A stretch of DNA of 64,000 nt from Rhizobium sullae (GCF_025200715.1 NZ_CP104143.1:2480001-2544000), one strand, 5' to 3'; shown: positions 7,628 to 15,414, numbered from the stretch's first letter. Notes: generated from the sequence alone by a model not told the origin. Translations and numbers: made by a program.

Positions 7628-8182
7628 TCAGAAGGCAAAAGCCTTCGATGTCAGCGGCGCGGACGTCGCGTCCGGACCGAAATCCGCTTCGCCGGAAATC
7701 TGCAGCAGTTCCTGCAGCCGCTGGCGTGCGCGGTTGACGCGGCTCTTGATGGTGCCAACGGCGCATCCGCAAATCTCCGCGGCCTCTTCATAGGAGAAGC
7801 CCGAGGCACCGACGAGAATGATCGCCTCGCGCTGATCCGGTGGTAGCTGATCGAGCGCCTTCTTGAAATCCTGCAGGTCGAGCGCGCCGTATTGCGCAGG
7901 ATGCATCGCCATGGATTCGGTGAACAGCCCGTCGCTGTCCTGGATCTCGCGGCCGCTCTTGCGCATCTGGCTATAGAGTTCGTTGCGCAGGATCGTGAAG
8001 AGCCAGGCCTTCATGTTGGTGCCCATCTCGAAGTGGTCTTGCTTTGCCCAGGCCTTCATGATGGTGTCCTGCACCAAGTCGTCGGCGCGATCGTGCCGAC
8101 CGATCAACGAGATCGCGAACGCACGCAGGCTCGGTAATGCCGCCAGCAGTTCGCGTTTGAAGCTTGGTTGAGCCTTATCCAT
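7628..8182 (-). CDS. ecfG: General stress ECF sigma factor EcfG (RpoE2-like)
   Basis: This 184-residue ECF sigma factor directs RNA polymerase to GGAAC-N16-CGTT promoters during the general stress response. Region 2 is seen in DDLVQDTIMKAWAK and MKAWLFTILRNELYS; region 4 in LPPDQREAIILVGASGFSYE followed by an HTH with GTIKSRVNRAR. The C-terminal tail after residue 165 is short, as expected. NepR holds it inactive until phosphorylated PhyR captures NepR. I take ATG 8182, with AAGGGCGAG upstream; TTG 8185 is an alternative. It follows nepR by about 10 bases in one operon. Confidence 0.93.
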   Translation of the reverse strand: MDKAQPSFKRELLAALPSLRAFAISLIGRHDRADDLVQDTIMKAWAKQDHFEMGTNMKAWLFTILRNELYSQMRKSGREIQDSDGLFTESMAMHPAQYGALDLQDFKKALDQLPPDQREAIILVGASGFSYEEAAEICGCAVGTIKSRVNRARQRLQELLQISGEADFGPDATSAPLTSKAFAF

Positions 8183-8192
8183 CAACTCGCCC

Positions 8193-8399
8193 TTACTTGG
8201 CCATTTTGGCCGAAGCCATCATCTCGGCCTGGTCCAGCTTCTCGAGCAGATCGAGAAAACGATCGGGGATCGCCTCATCCTGTGCCGCCGCATAGAGCGA
8301 CCGTAGCTTGACGCCGATCTGGTTGTTTGGATCGAGGATATCGCTTGCGCGCATCTCCAGCCGCTGCTGATCCTGTTCTTCTTTTTGCTGCTTTGTCAT
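8193..8399 (-). CDS. nepR: Anti-sigma factor NepR
   Basis: This 68-residue protein has the NepR core (IGVKLRSLYAAAQDEAIPDR, then FLDLLEKLDQAE), which forms the two helices that clamp the EcfG sigma factor. The charged N-terminal tail is typical of the family. In partner switching, phosphorylated PhyR binds NepR and frees EcfG. It is the first gene of a nepR-ecfG operon divergent from phyR. I use ATG 8399; a TTG one codon upstream is possible. Confidence 0.92.
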   Translation of the reverse strand: MTKQQKEEQDQQRLEMRASDILDPNNQIGVKLRSLYAAAQDEAIPDRFLDLLEKLDQAEMMASAKMAK

Positions 8400-8564
8400 C
8401 AATTCGTCACTTCTTGTCGGTTGTCTCTATGTTGGTGGGGGCGATATCTATGCTGCGGCTTGGAACGCCAACGGCACCGCCCGCCGCTCGGGGCGGTTGG
8501 TGCTGAAATACTTACCGGTATCGTGGCTCAAAATTGCGGTACGCCCTTCATTCGTCGCCAGCAT

Positions 8565-8589
8565 AATGCAAGGCTGTGAAAAAAGTTCC
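8565..8589 (-). promoter_or_regulatory. Possible EcfG-type promoter for nepR-ecfG
   Basis: On the minus strand GGAAC (8589-8585), 16 bases, then CATT (8568-8565) differs from the EcfG consensus by one base in the -10 element. It is back to back with the phyR promoter, the usual autoregulatory layout in this locus, and would give a leader of about 160 bases. Confidence 0.4.
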
Positions 8590-8598
8590 GCATATACT

Positions 8599-8623
8599 GG
8601 AACTTTTTTAATGGCGCGACGTT
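8599..8623 (+). promoter_or_regulatory. EcfG-dependent promoter of phyR
   Basis: GGAAC (8599-8603), 16 bases, then CGTT (8620-8623) exactly matches the EcfG consensus. The phyR start codon is 46 bases downstream, so this would give positive feedback of the stress response. Confidence 0.75.
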
Positions 8624-8668
8624 TCCACTGCATTAAAGGCAGTTACGGCCTACAGACGGGAGTTTTTA

Positions 8669-9463
8669 ATGACACTTTCTACTCGAATTGCGCCGCATCT
8701 TCCTTATTTGCGTCGTTATTCCCGTGCGCTTACAGGCACGCAGACTTCAGGTGATGCTTATGTTGCCGCAGTTCTGGAGGCCATTATCGCCGACATATCC
8801 ATTTTCCCGGATACCGCGAATGACCGTGTCGCACTCTACAAACTGTTCACTAAGCTGTTTGGTTCCACCGCCGTCCAGATTCCGGAGCCAGCATCGCCCT
8901 ATGCGTGGGAGCAGCGGGCGACCGTAAACCTTGCCAAGGTGTCCCCGCTAGCGCGCCAGGCCTTCATCCTCGCTTCGGTCGAGAATTTCCGCGTCGGCGA
9001 GATCGCCGATATTCTCGACACCGAAGACCAGGAAGTAATGAGCCTGCTCGACAAGGCCTCGCAGGAGATTTCGCGCCAGGTCGCCACCGATATCATGATC
9101 ATCGAAGACGAGCCCCTGATCGCGATGGATATAGAGCAGATGGTCGAAAGCCTCGGCCACAGGGTCACCGGCATCGCCCGCACCCATTCTGAAGCCATAG
9201 CGCTTTACAACAAGACCAAGCCGCGCATGGTTCTTGCGGATATCCAGCTTGCCGACGGCAGCTCGGGCATCGACGCCGTGAACGACATTCTAAAGACATC
9301 GAACGTGCCCGTGATTTTCATCACGGCTTTTCCAGAGCGCCTTTTGACAGGCGAGCGGCCGGAGCCGACTTTCCTGGTCACCAAGCCCTTCAATCCCGAT
9401 ATGGTCAAGGCTTTGATCAGCCAGGCGCTATTCTTCAATGAATCCACCAAGGTTGCAGCATGA
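8669..9463 (+). CDS. phyR: Anti-anti-sigma response regulator PhyR
   Basis: PhyR is a 264-residue response regulator with an inverted layout: a sigma-factor-like domain (about residues 1-125) that mimics EcfG and binds NepR, then a receiver domain (about 140-260). The receiver has an acidic pair in MIIEDEP, the phosphoacceptor Asp191 in VLADIQLADG, and the conserved Lys in LVTKPF. Phosphorylation opens the protein so that it sequesters NepR. It is divergent from nepR-ecfG and followed by a kinase gene that could phosphorylate it. An exact EcfG promoter precedes it. Confidence 0.94.
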   Translation: MTLSTRIAPHLPYLRRYSRALTGTQTSGDAYVAAVLEAIIADISIFPDTANDRVALYKLFTKLFGSTAVQIPEPASPYAWEQRATVNLAKVSPLARQAFILASVENFRVGEIADILDTEDQEVMSLLDKASQEISRQVATDIMIIEDEPLIAMDIEQMVESLGHRVTGIARTHSEAIALYNKTKPRMVLADIQLADGSSGIDAVNDILKTSNVPVIFITAFPERLLTGERPEPTFLVTKPFNPDMVKALISQALFFNESTKVAA

Positions 9464-9483
9464 AGCTGAACCGTCGCAGCGAC

Positions 9484-9508
9484 GGAACAAAGCCAATAAC
9501 GAAGCGTT
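9484..9508 (+). promoter_or_regulatory. EcfG-dependent promoter of the stress sensor kinase
   Basis: GGAAC (9484-9488), 16 bases, then CGTT (9505-9508) exactly fits the EcfG consensus and begins 21 bases after the phyR stop codon. A transcript would begin around 9515, which rules out kinase start codons inside the phyR end. Confidence 0.7.
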
Positions 9509-9641
9509 CCCAGCTAGCTGGGGCGCTCCGGCAGCAGCTTTAACGGTTTCTGCAACGCTTGGTCATAGTATGACCGGCGGGGTTCCCGAGGTGGCAACCC
9601 CTTTCCAGCTGCACAAGAAGGATCGAAGGAAAGGCGGCCTG

Positions 9642-10655
9642 GTGAATACGACAGAACCATTAACCGGCAGGCCTTTCGCGCTAGAAGGCAAGTCCGCGAT
9701 GATGGAGCGGGCGCTGAACAGCGCCGGAATTTCGATTCTCTTTCAGGATTCAAAGCTGGCATTCTCCTTTGCCGAAAATCTTCCGCGCCACTTCGCCGAA
9801 CGGTTTTTCGTCGGCGGCAGCGACAGTGATCTCTTCGGCAAGGCGCATGGCGACTACCTGAGGGCCCTGAAGCTCAAGGTGCTGGAAACCGGAACAGCAA
9901 CCAACGCCGAGATCGATATGGACGTCGATGGTGAGGCCCGGACCTACGAGCTCAAGGTCCAGCGCGTCAGCAATGGCAGCTCCCTCGGCATTCTTTCGGT
10001 CATCTCCGAAGTCACCGAAACGCGGCACCGCGAAAAAGTTCTGAAATCGCTGCTGCGCGAACTTTCTCACCGTTCAAAGAACCTGCTCGCGATCATTCAG
10101 GGCATCGCGACGCAAACGGCCCGCAATACGCTGTCGCTCGACAGCTTCCTCGCGAAGTTCCGTGGCCGTCTTCAGTCGCTTTCGAACTCGCAGGACCTGA
10201 TTACGGATTCGAGCTGGCGGGGCGCCTATCTCTTCGATCTCGCGGAAAAGCAGTTCGCCCCCTATTGGCCGGAAACGGCAGGCTCCATGCCGATCTTCGG
10301 CATCAATGCCCATATGACGCCGAATGCCGCCGTACATCTCGGATTGGCGCTTCATGAACTTATCGTCAATTCGGCCTCCTATGGCGCAATCGCCGGCGGC
10401 GCGTCATCGATCACCCTGAACTGCAAGGAAGCTAAGCTGAACGGCAAGAAGGCGATCGAGATCGCCTGGATGGAGATCCTCCCGAATCGGACAGAGATTC
10501 ACGAGTTTAGCGAAAACAGCTTCGGCAAGACCGTGCTGGAGCGCGTCGTTCCGTCCTCGATGAACGGCAAGGCGGAACTCAGGCTCGTCCCCGGCCGCAT
10601 CGAATATTATCTGCAGATCCCCGAGACGGAATTCGAGATTCTCAAACGCTCGTAA
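9642..10655 (+). CDS. HWE/HisKA_2-type sensor histidine kinase of the PhyR pathway
   Basis: With a GTG start at 9642 the product is 337 residues: a divergent PAS-like N-terminal domain (about 20-125), a dimerisation/phosphoacceptor region with His143 in ELSHRSKNLLAIIQGIA, typical of HisKA_2/HWE kinases, and an ATPase domain with an N-box-like HELIVNSASYGA. No membrane segment is visible, so it is cytoplasmic. Its position after phyR suggests it controls PhyR phosphorylation, like PhyK/LovK/RsiC-type kinases. I chose GTG 9642 because GGAAAGG precedes it and an EcfG promoter at 9484-9508 excludes earlier starts; ATG 9570 (361 residues) is the alternative, but its extra segment looks non-coding. 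Confidence 0.8.
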   Translation: MNTTEPLTGRPFALEGKSAMMERALNSAGISILFQDSKLAFSFAENLPRHFAERFFVGGSDSDLFGKAHGDYLRALKLKVLETGTATNAEIDMDVDGEARTYELKVQRVSNGSSLGILSVISEVTETRHREKVLKSLLRELSHRSKNLLAIIQGIATQTARNTLSLDSFLAKFRGRLQSLSNSQDLITDSSWRGAYLFDLAEKQFAPYWPETAGSMPIFGINAHMTPNAAVHLGLALHELIVNSASYGAIAGGASSITLNCKEAKLNGKKAIEIAWMEILPNRTEIHEFSENSFGKTVLERVVPSSMNGKAELRLVPGRIEYYLQIPETEFEILKRS

Positions 10656-10675
10656 GCAGCGCTCTGCTGGCCGCA

Positions 10676-10801
10676 ACGAAAAACAGCCAGTGCGAGGGCG
10701 GCGCACTGGCTGTTTTCACTCATCGGGAGGGGACCGTGAGTAATCCGGATGATGGGTTGGGGGCGCGCATGTTGGGTCGATGCGATCATCATCCAGATGC
10801 C
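10676..10801 (-). ncRNA. Putative EcfG-dependent C-rich sRNA, GsrN-like
   Basis: On the minus strand an exact EcfG promoter (10831-10807) is followed by about 125 bases ending in a strong intrinsic terminator with a T-run. The predicted RNA has an outer 8-bp stem (positions 10794-10787 with 10754-10747) enclosing an inner 5-bp stem and an exposed CGCCCCCAACCC segment, a second 5-bp hairpin (10741-10737 with 10722-10718) whose loop contains CCCCTCCC, and the terminator hairpin. This matches the plan of Caulobacter GsrN, a sigma-T-dependent sRNA with C-rich target-binding loops, homologs of which occur near core stress genes. The length, promoter and loops are seen; identity with GsrN is inferred. 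Confidence 0.65.
10680..10716. terminator. Strong intrinsic terminator (kinase gene and sRNA)
   Basis: A perfect 15-bp stem (10680-10694 with 10702-10716) around a 7-base loop begins with an A-run and ends with a T-run, so it can stop transcription of the kinase gene from the left and of the sRNA from the right. Confidence 0.9.
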
Positions 10802-10806
10802 CCAAT

Positions 10807-10831
10807 AACGACCGCGTTAACCTTTGGTTCC
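10807..10831 (-). promoter_or_regulatory. EcfG-dependent promoter of the putative sRNA
   Basis: On the minus strand GGAAC (10831-10827), 16 bases, then CGTT (10810-10807) exactly fits the EcfG consensus. No credible protein gene lies downstream before the terminator at 10716-10680. Confidence 0.72.
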
Positions 10832-11050
10832 GCCGGTTCCGAAAAAAATTGGATTTTTTGAATCTTTTTTACGAGCTGGGAAGCGCTTGTCCTCATGCAT
10901 GGCGTCTGCTGGGTTCTCCACGTTGCTGCATTAATAACGAAAACAGATACTTATATGACTTTACGTTTCAAAATTTTACCGTTTGATAAAATTTTTATCC
11001 TGAGTTACGCTTTTCCTCACTAGCCGTTTACCAATAATGAGGGAACTTCA
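10832..11050. other. AT-rich region upstream of preTA with an inverted repeat
   Basis: This gene-free stretch is markedly AT-rich. It contains a perfect 9-bp inverted repeat, AAAATTTTA (10970-10978) and TAAAATTTT (10987-10995), with an 8-base spacer. It also has GTTTACCAAT (11026-11035), a 10-base match to the left half of the RutR-like operator at 21075-21090, located 15 bases before the preT start. Either could be an operator for the preTA promoter. I see no gene here. Confidence 0.4.
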
Positions 11051-12412
11051 ATGGAACGACTGGAAACTGGGATTCATGCCGGCCGGCTCTCATCCGCCGA
11101 GTATGAAGCTAATTTTTCCGATCTGCATCCGCGCCTCGACAAGCATGAGGCGCTGGTCGCCGCCGACCGCTGTTACTTCTGCTACGACGCGCCGTGCATG
11201 ACGGCCTGTCCCACCTCCATCGACATTCCGCTCTTCATCCGTCAGATCGCGACCGGCAACCCGATCGGTTCGGCGAAGACGATCTTCGACCAGAACATCC
11301 TGGGCGGCATGTGCGCCCGCGTCTGTCCCACCGAAGATCTCTGCGAGCAGGCATGCGTGCGCAACACGGCAGAGGAAAAACCCGTTGAGATCGGCCGCCT
11401 GCAGCGCTATGCGACGGATACGGCCATGCAGGCAGGCAGGCAGTTCTACACGCGCGCCTCCTCCACCGGAAAGAAGATCGCCGTTGTCGGGGCCGGCCCG
11501 GCCGGCCTTGCCGCCGCTCACCGCCTTGCGGTGAAAGGCCACGAAACCGTCATCTATGACAGCAAGCCGAAATCCGGCGGCCTCAACGAATACGGTATAG
11601 CCACCTACAAGGCAGTTGACGACTTCGCGCAGAAAGAGGTCGATTATGTCCTGTCGATCGGCGGCATCGAAGTCCGCCACGATCAGCAACTTGGCCGCGA
11701 TTTCTCGCTGGCTGATCTTCAATCGCAATATGACGCCGTCTTCCTCGGCATCGGCCTTGCCGGCGTCAATGCGCTGCGCGTCGAGGGCGAGAATTTGCCC
11801 GGAGTGGACGACGCCGTCGATTTCATTGCCTCGCTTCGGCAGGCCATGAACAAGGCGGACGTTCCGGTCGGCCGCCGCGTCGTCGTTCTCGGCGGCGGCA
11901 TGACCGCCATCGATGCGGCCGTACAGGCAAAACTGCTTGGCGCCGAAGAAGTGACGATCTGCTACCGCCGTGGCAAGGAGCACATGAACGCCTCGGAGTT
12001 CGAGCAGGACCTCGCCACCTCCAAAGGCGTCATCATCCGCCACTGGCTGGCGCCGAAGTCCATCCTGTCGAAGGACGGCAAGGTTGCCGCGATCGAGGTG
12101 GAATATACTAAGCTCGCCGACGGCCGTCTCGTCACGACCGGAGAAACCGGTGCCATCGCCGCCGATCAGATTTTCAAGGCGATCGGCCAGACCTTCGAAG
12201 CGTCCGGTCTCGGCTCGCTGCGCATGGAATCCGGCCGCATCGCCATCGACAGCGAAGGCCGCACGTCGCTCGACGGCGTCTGGGCCGGTGGCGACTGCGT
12301 TTTCGGTGGTGATGACCTCACCGTCTCGGCTGTCGCGCAGGGCCGCGATGCCGCCGAATCCATCAACCGTACGCTCGCTGCCGGTGCGCAGCCAACCGTC
12401 GCCGTCGCGTGA
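11051..12412 (+). CDS. preT: NAD-dependent dihydropyrimidine dehydrogenase subunit PreT
   Basis: PreT takes electrons from NAD(P)H through FAD and iron-sulfur clusters to PreA, which reduces uracil and thymine. The 453-residue protein has an N-terminal cluster domain with Cys at 41, 44, 49, 53 and 88, 92, 98, 102, then an FAD-binding motif GAGPAGLAAAHRL, an NAD-binding VVLGGGMTAIDAA, and a C-terminal FAD segment GVWAGGDCVFGGDD. The architecture matches the small subunit of glutamate synthase-like oxidoreductases. GAGGGAAC precedes the ATG. preA follows 12 bases downstream. Confidence 0.92.
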   Translation: MERLETGIHAGRLSSAEYEANFSDLHPRLDKHEALVAADRCYFCYDAPCMTACPTSIDIPLFIRQIATGNPIGSAKTIFDQNILGGMCARVCPTEDLCEQACVRNTAEEKPVEIGRLQRYATDTAMQAGRQFYTRASSTGKKIAVVGAGPAGLAAAHRLAVKGHETVIYDSKPKSGGLNEYGIATYKAVDDFAQKEVDYVLSIGGIEVRHDQQLGRDFSLADLQSQYDAVFLGIGLAGVNALRVEGENLPGVDDAVDFIASLRQAMNKADVPVGRRVVVLGGGMTAIDAAVQAKLLGAEEVTICYRRGKEHMNASEFEQDLATSKGVIIRHWLAPKSILSKDGKVAAIEVEYTKLADGRLVTTGETGAIAADQIFKAIGQTFEASGLGSLRMESGRIAIDSEGRTSLDGVWAGGDCVFGGDDLTVSAVAQGRDAAESINRTLAAGAQPTVAVA

Positions 12413-12424
12413 GGAGAATAAATA

Positions 12425-13738
12425 ATGGCTGATCTCCGCAACAATTTCGTCGGCATCAAGTCGCCCAACCCGTTCTGGCTTGCCTCCGCGCCGCCCACCG
12501 ACAAGGCCTATAATGTCGAGCGTGCCTTCAAGGCGGGCTGGGGCGGCGCCGTCTGGAAGACGCTGGGCGAGGAAGGCCCGCCCGTCGTCAACGTCAACGG
12601 CCCGCGCTACGGCGCGATCTGGGGTGCTGACCGCCGTTTGCTGGGTCTCAACAATATCGAGCTCATCACCGACCGCGACCTCTACACCAACCTGCGCGAA
12701 ATGAAGCAGGTGAAGATGAACTGGCCGGACCGGGCGCTCATCGCCTCGATCATGGTCCCCTGCGAGGAAAATGCCTGGAAGGCGATCCTGCCGCTGGTCG
12801 AGGAAACCGGCGCCGACGGCATCGAACTCAACTTCGGCTGTCCCCACGGCATGTCCGAGCGCGGCATGGGTTCTGCGGTTGGACAAGTACCGGAGTACAT
12901 CGAAATGGTCGTGCGCTGGTGCAAGCAGTACACGCGCATGCCGGTCATCACCAAGCTGACGCCGAACATCACAGACATCCGCAAGCCGGCGCGCGCGGCC
13001 AAGGCCGGCGGCACGGACGCCGTCTCGCTGATCAATACGATCAACTCGATCACCGCGGTCAACCTCGACACCTTCTCTCCTGAACCCTCGATCGACGGCC
13101 GCGGCAGCCATGGCGGCTATTGCGGCCCGGCGGTCAAGCCGATCGCGCTCAACATGGTGGCCGAAATCGCCCGCGATCCAGAAACCTATGGTCTGCCGAT
13201 CTCCGGCATCGGCGGCGTGACCACCTGGCGCGATGCCGCCGAGTTCCTGGCGCTTGGCGCCGGCAACGTTCAGGTCTGCACGGCGGCCATGACCTACGGC
13301 TTCAAGATCGTGCAGGAGATGATCAGCGGGCTCTCCGACTGGATGGACGCAAAGGGCCACGGGAACCTCGACGACATCACCGGCCGCGCCGTTCCGAACG
13401 TCTCCGACTGGCAGTATCTGAACCTCAACTACATCGCCAAGGCGAAGATCGACCAAGACGCCTGCATCAAATGCGGCCGCTGTCACATCGCCTGCGAGGA
13501 CACTTCGCACCAGGCGATCACCCAGTTCGTCAACGGCGTGCGCCATTTCGAGGTGATGGAAGACGAGTGCGTCGGCTGCAATCTCTGCGTCAACGTCTGT
13601 CCGGTCGAGGACTGCATCACCATGGAGCCGCTCCCCGCCGGCGCGCTTGACAAGCGCACGGGGCGCCCCGTCGATCCGAACTACGCCAACTGGACGACCC
13701 ACCCGAACAACCCGATGGCGAGGCAGGCGGCGGAGTAG
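12425..13738 (+). CDS. preA: NAD-dependent dihydropyrimidine dehydrogenase subunit PreA
   Basis: PreA carries the active site for reducing uracil/thymine to the 5,6-dihydro form, the first step of reductive pyrimidine breakdown. Its 437 residues comprise an FMN-binding TIM barrel like class 1 dihydroorotate dehydrogenase (about 1-320; NFGCPHGMSERGMGSAVGQ, SGIGGVTTWRDAAEFLALGA) and a C-terminal ferredoxin domain with two 4Fe-4S motifs, CIKCGRCHIAC and CVGCNLCVNVCPVEDC. The position of the mammalian catalytic Cys appears to be Val here (SAVGQ). It forms an operon with preT; the downstream catabolic enzymes lie 7.5 kb away. Confidence 0.93.
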   Translation: MADLRNNFVGIKSPNPFWLASAPPTDKAYNVERAFKAGWGGAVWKTLGEEGPPVVNVNGPRYGAIWGADRRLLGLNNIELITDRDLYTNLREMKQVKMNWPDRALIASIMVPCEENAWKAILPLVEETGADGIELNFGCPHGMSERGMGSAVGQVPEYIEMVVRWCKQYTRMPVITKLTPNITDIRKPARAAKAGGTDAVSLINTINSITAVNLDTFSPEPSIDGRGSHGGYCGPAVKPIALNMVAEIARDPETYGLPISGIGGVTTWRDAAEFLALGAGNVQVCTAAMTYGFKIVQEMISGLSDWMDAKGHGNLDDITGRAVPNVSDWQYLNLNYIAKAKIDQDACIKCGRCHIACEDTSHQAITQFVNGVRHFEVMEDECVGCNLCVNVCPVEDCITMEPLPAGALDKRTGRPVDPNYANWTTHPNNPMARQAAE

Positions 13739-13759
13739 CGAGCGTTATTAAGGCTGCGC

Positions 13760-13910
13760 ATGCCCTCGTCCGCCTGCCGCCACCTTCTCCCCGCCAGCGG
13801 GGAGAAGGGCATATGCCGCATCGCCTTCGTCCCTCTCGACAGCGCGCAGGGGCACGTCCCCCGCTCCCCGTCAGAACGGGGTGAGGGGCGGGGGTGAGGG
13901 GTGATCCCAC
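13760..13910. repeat. RIME-like palindromic intergenic repeat
   Basis: Two GC-rich hairpins lie in the gap after preA: CTTCTCCCCG/CGGGGAGAAG (13784-13793 with 13798-13807) and CCCCGT/ACGGGG (13866-13871 with 13876-13881), followed by a G-rich tail. Sequence style and intergenic position match rhizobial intergenic mosaic elements. It may also act as a terminator between convergent genes. Confidence 0.6.
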
Positions 13911-13937
13911 ACCGCAAACGCTCGCCATTAAACTGCC

Positions 13938-14906
13938 TCAAGCGCCGAACGACCGTCTATAGGCACTCGGGCTCGTTCCGAGCCGCTTGCGGAAATGGTG
14001 CCGCATCGTCGCCAGTGTGCCGAAGCCACTGGCGGTGGCGATGTCGTCAAGCGACGCGGCGAGTTCCTTTTCCAGGAGGTCGCGGGCGTGGCGAAGCCGC
14101 TCCTTGAGCAGCCATTCGCCGACGCTCAAGCCCGTCGTCTTTTCGAAGCGGCGCTGGAAGGTCCGCAGGCTCATGCCCGCCTTCTGCGCCAGCAGGCTGA
14201 TCGGCTGTTCCACGTCCAGTTGTTCCCGCATCCATTCGAGCAATGGCCCGAGCCGTATGCCTTCCCGCTCTTCGAGTACGGGAGTGCTGATGAACTGCGC
14301 CTGCCCGCCCTCGCGATGCGGCGGAAGTACCAGACGGCGGGCAACGCTGTTTGACGCCTCCGCGCCGAAATCGCCGCGCACGACGTGCAGGCAGAGATCG
14401 ATACCGGCGGCACTGCCCGCGGCGGTCAGAATGCTGCCCTCATCTATGTAGAGAACGCTTGCATCGAAAGTGACCTCCGGATAACGCGCCGCAAGCGAGG
14501 CGACATAGCGCCAATGCGTCGTCACACGCCGGCCGGTCAGCAGACCGGCCGCGGCGAGCACCGCCACGCCGGAGCAGAGCGACATAACCCGTGCACCCCG
14601 CCGATGCGCAGTCCGCAATGCAAGAATCAACGGGTCGGGCACCGACGCATCGATCGCCCGCCAGCCCGGCACGACGATGAGATCGGCTTCCGCCAGAACC
14701 TCCAGGCCGCGATCAACCGAAACGCTCAATCCGCCTGCCGCGCGGAGCGGCCCCGGTTCGATGCCGCAGACCGAATAGCGATACCAGCCCTCGCCCATCT
14801 CTGGACGCGGAAGCCCGAAGACTTCAAAAGCGATGCCGAATTCGAAGGTGCAGAGCCCGTCATAGGCGAGAACGACAACATGCGGGCCTTTGAGAAAATT
14901 TGGCAT
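13938..14906 (-). CDS. GlxA/FtrA-type AraC family transcriptional regulator
   Basis: This regulator of about 322 residues has an N-terminal DJ-1/PfpI-like class I amidotransferase fold (VVVLAYDGLCTFEFGIAFEV; SLCSGVAVLAAAGLLTGRR with the nucleophile-elbow Cys) and a C-terminal AraC HTH pair (LLAQKAGMSLRTFQRRFEK; ATASGFGTLATMRHHFRKRL). Such GlxA/FtrA proteins are DNA-binding regulators rather than peptidases. It is divergent from a rhodanese gene with about 90 bases between them, a pairing typical of FtrA, so it probably controls that gene. The start is uncertain: ATG 14906 or ATG 14927. Confidence 0.85.
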   Translation of the reverse strand: MPNFLKGPHVVVLAYDGLCTFEFGIAFEVFGLPRPEMGEGWYRYSVCGIEPGPLRAAGGLSVSVDRGLEVLAEADLIVVPGWRAIDASVPDPLILALRTAHRRGARVMSLCSGVAVLAAAGLLTGRRVTTHWRYVASLAARYPEVTFDASVLYIDEGSILTAAGSAAGIDLCLHVVRGDFGAEASNSVARRLVLPPHREGGQAQFISTPVLEEREGIRLGPLLEWMREQLDVEQPISLLAQKAGMSLRTFQRRFEKTTGLSVGEWLLKERLRHARDLLEKELAASLDDIATASGFGTLATMRHHFRKRLGTSPSAYRRSFGA

Positions 14907-14997
14907 GATCTTTACGCTAACCGTCATTAAGGCCAATTTCGCCCAGCCATAACATCCGCCATCCTCAACGGCAACTCGAACCGCGAAAGGAAAGCCG

Positions 14998-15414
14998 ATG
15001 CCGAGCCCCGTCAGTGAAACGCCTGCCGCCTCACGGGAAGCAACCGCCGCTTATTACGCCCGCAAGCTGGCCTTCGAGACGGACTGCTGGGATGTTCACG
15101 CCTCCATTTCCTCCGGCAAGGCCGATTTCGTCCTCCTCGACGTCCGCTCGCCGTCGCTCTTTTCTCGCTCGCATGTTCCGGGCGCGATCAACCTGCCGCA
15201 TGGCAAGATGACTGCGCACCGCATGTCGGAATGGCCGGCCGGCACGCTCTTCGTCGTCTATTGCGCCGGCCCGCATTGCAACGGCACCGACAAGGCGGCG
15301 CTGCGCCTAGCGCGGCTCGGCCTTTCCGTCAAGGTGATGGTCGGCGGCATGACCGGCTGGGCTGATGAGGGCTTTACCTTTGCGGAAGGTGACGCCACGA
15401 TCACTGCGGAATGA
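14998..15414 (+). CDS. Rhodanese-like sulfurtransferase
   Basis: This 138-residue single-domain rhodanese has the family start segment FVLLDVRSPSLFSRSHVPGA and a catalytic loop with Cys in VYCAGPHCNGTDKAALRLA, then VMVGGMTGWADEG near the end. It probably transfers sulfane sulfur to a thiophilic acceptor in the cytoplasm; the acceptor is unknown. A ribosome site AAGGAAAG precedes the ATG. It is divergent from an FtrA/GlxA-type regulator, which likely controls it. Confidence 0.88.
   Translation: MPSPVSETPAASREATAAYYARKLAFETDCWDVHASISSGKADFVLLDVRSPSLFSRSHVPGAINLPHGKMTAHRMSEWPAGTLFVVYCAGPHCNGTDKAALRLARLGLSVKVMVGGMTGWADEGFTFAEGDATITAE

Noticed and set aside
10607..10792. 61-residue minus-strand frame over the putative sRNA
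   Set aside because: It runs through the terminator hairpin, has unremarkable sequence and no ribosome site; the structured RNA explains the region better.
12840..12900. Missing catalytic Cys in PreA (Val in SAVGQ) as a sign of an inactive enzyme
   Set aside because: As far as I recall, bacterial PreA proteins also differ from the mammalian enzyme here, and all cofactor motifs are intact, so inactivity is not supported.
11090..13702. 870-residue open frame on the minus strand
   Set aside because: It is the complement of preT and preA, whose motifs are unambiguous; long antisense frames are common in GC-rich DNA.
13760..13910. CRISPR-like or terminator-only reading of the GC-rich repeats
   Set aside because: The palindromes are not regularly spaced and have no spacer pattern; similar elements occur at 25930, 44220 and 49405, as expected for RIME-type repeats.
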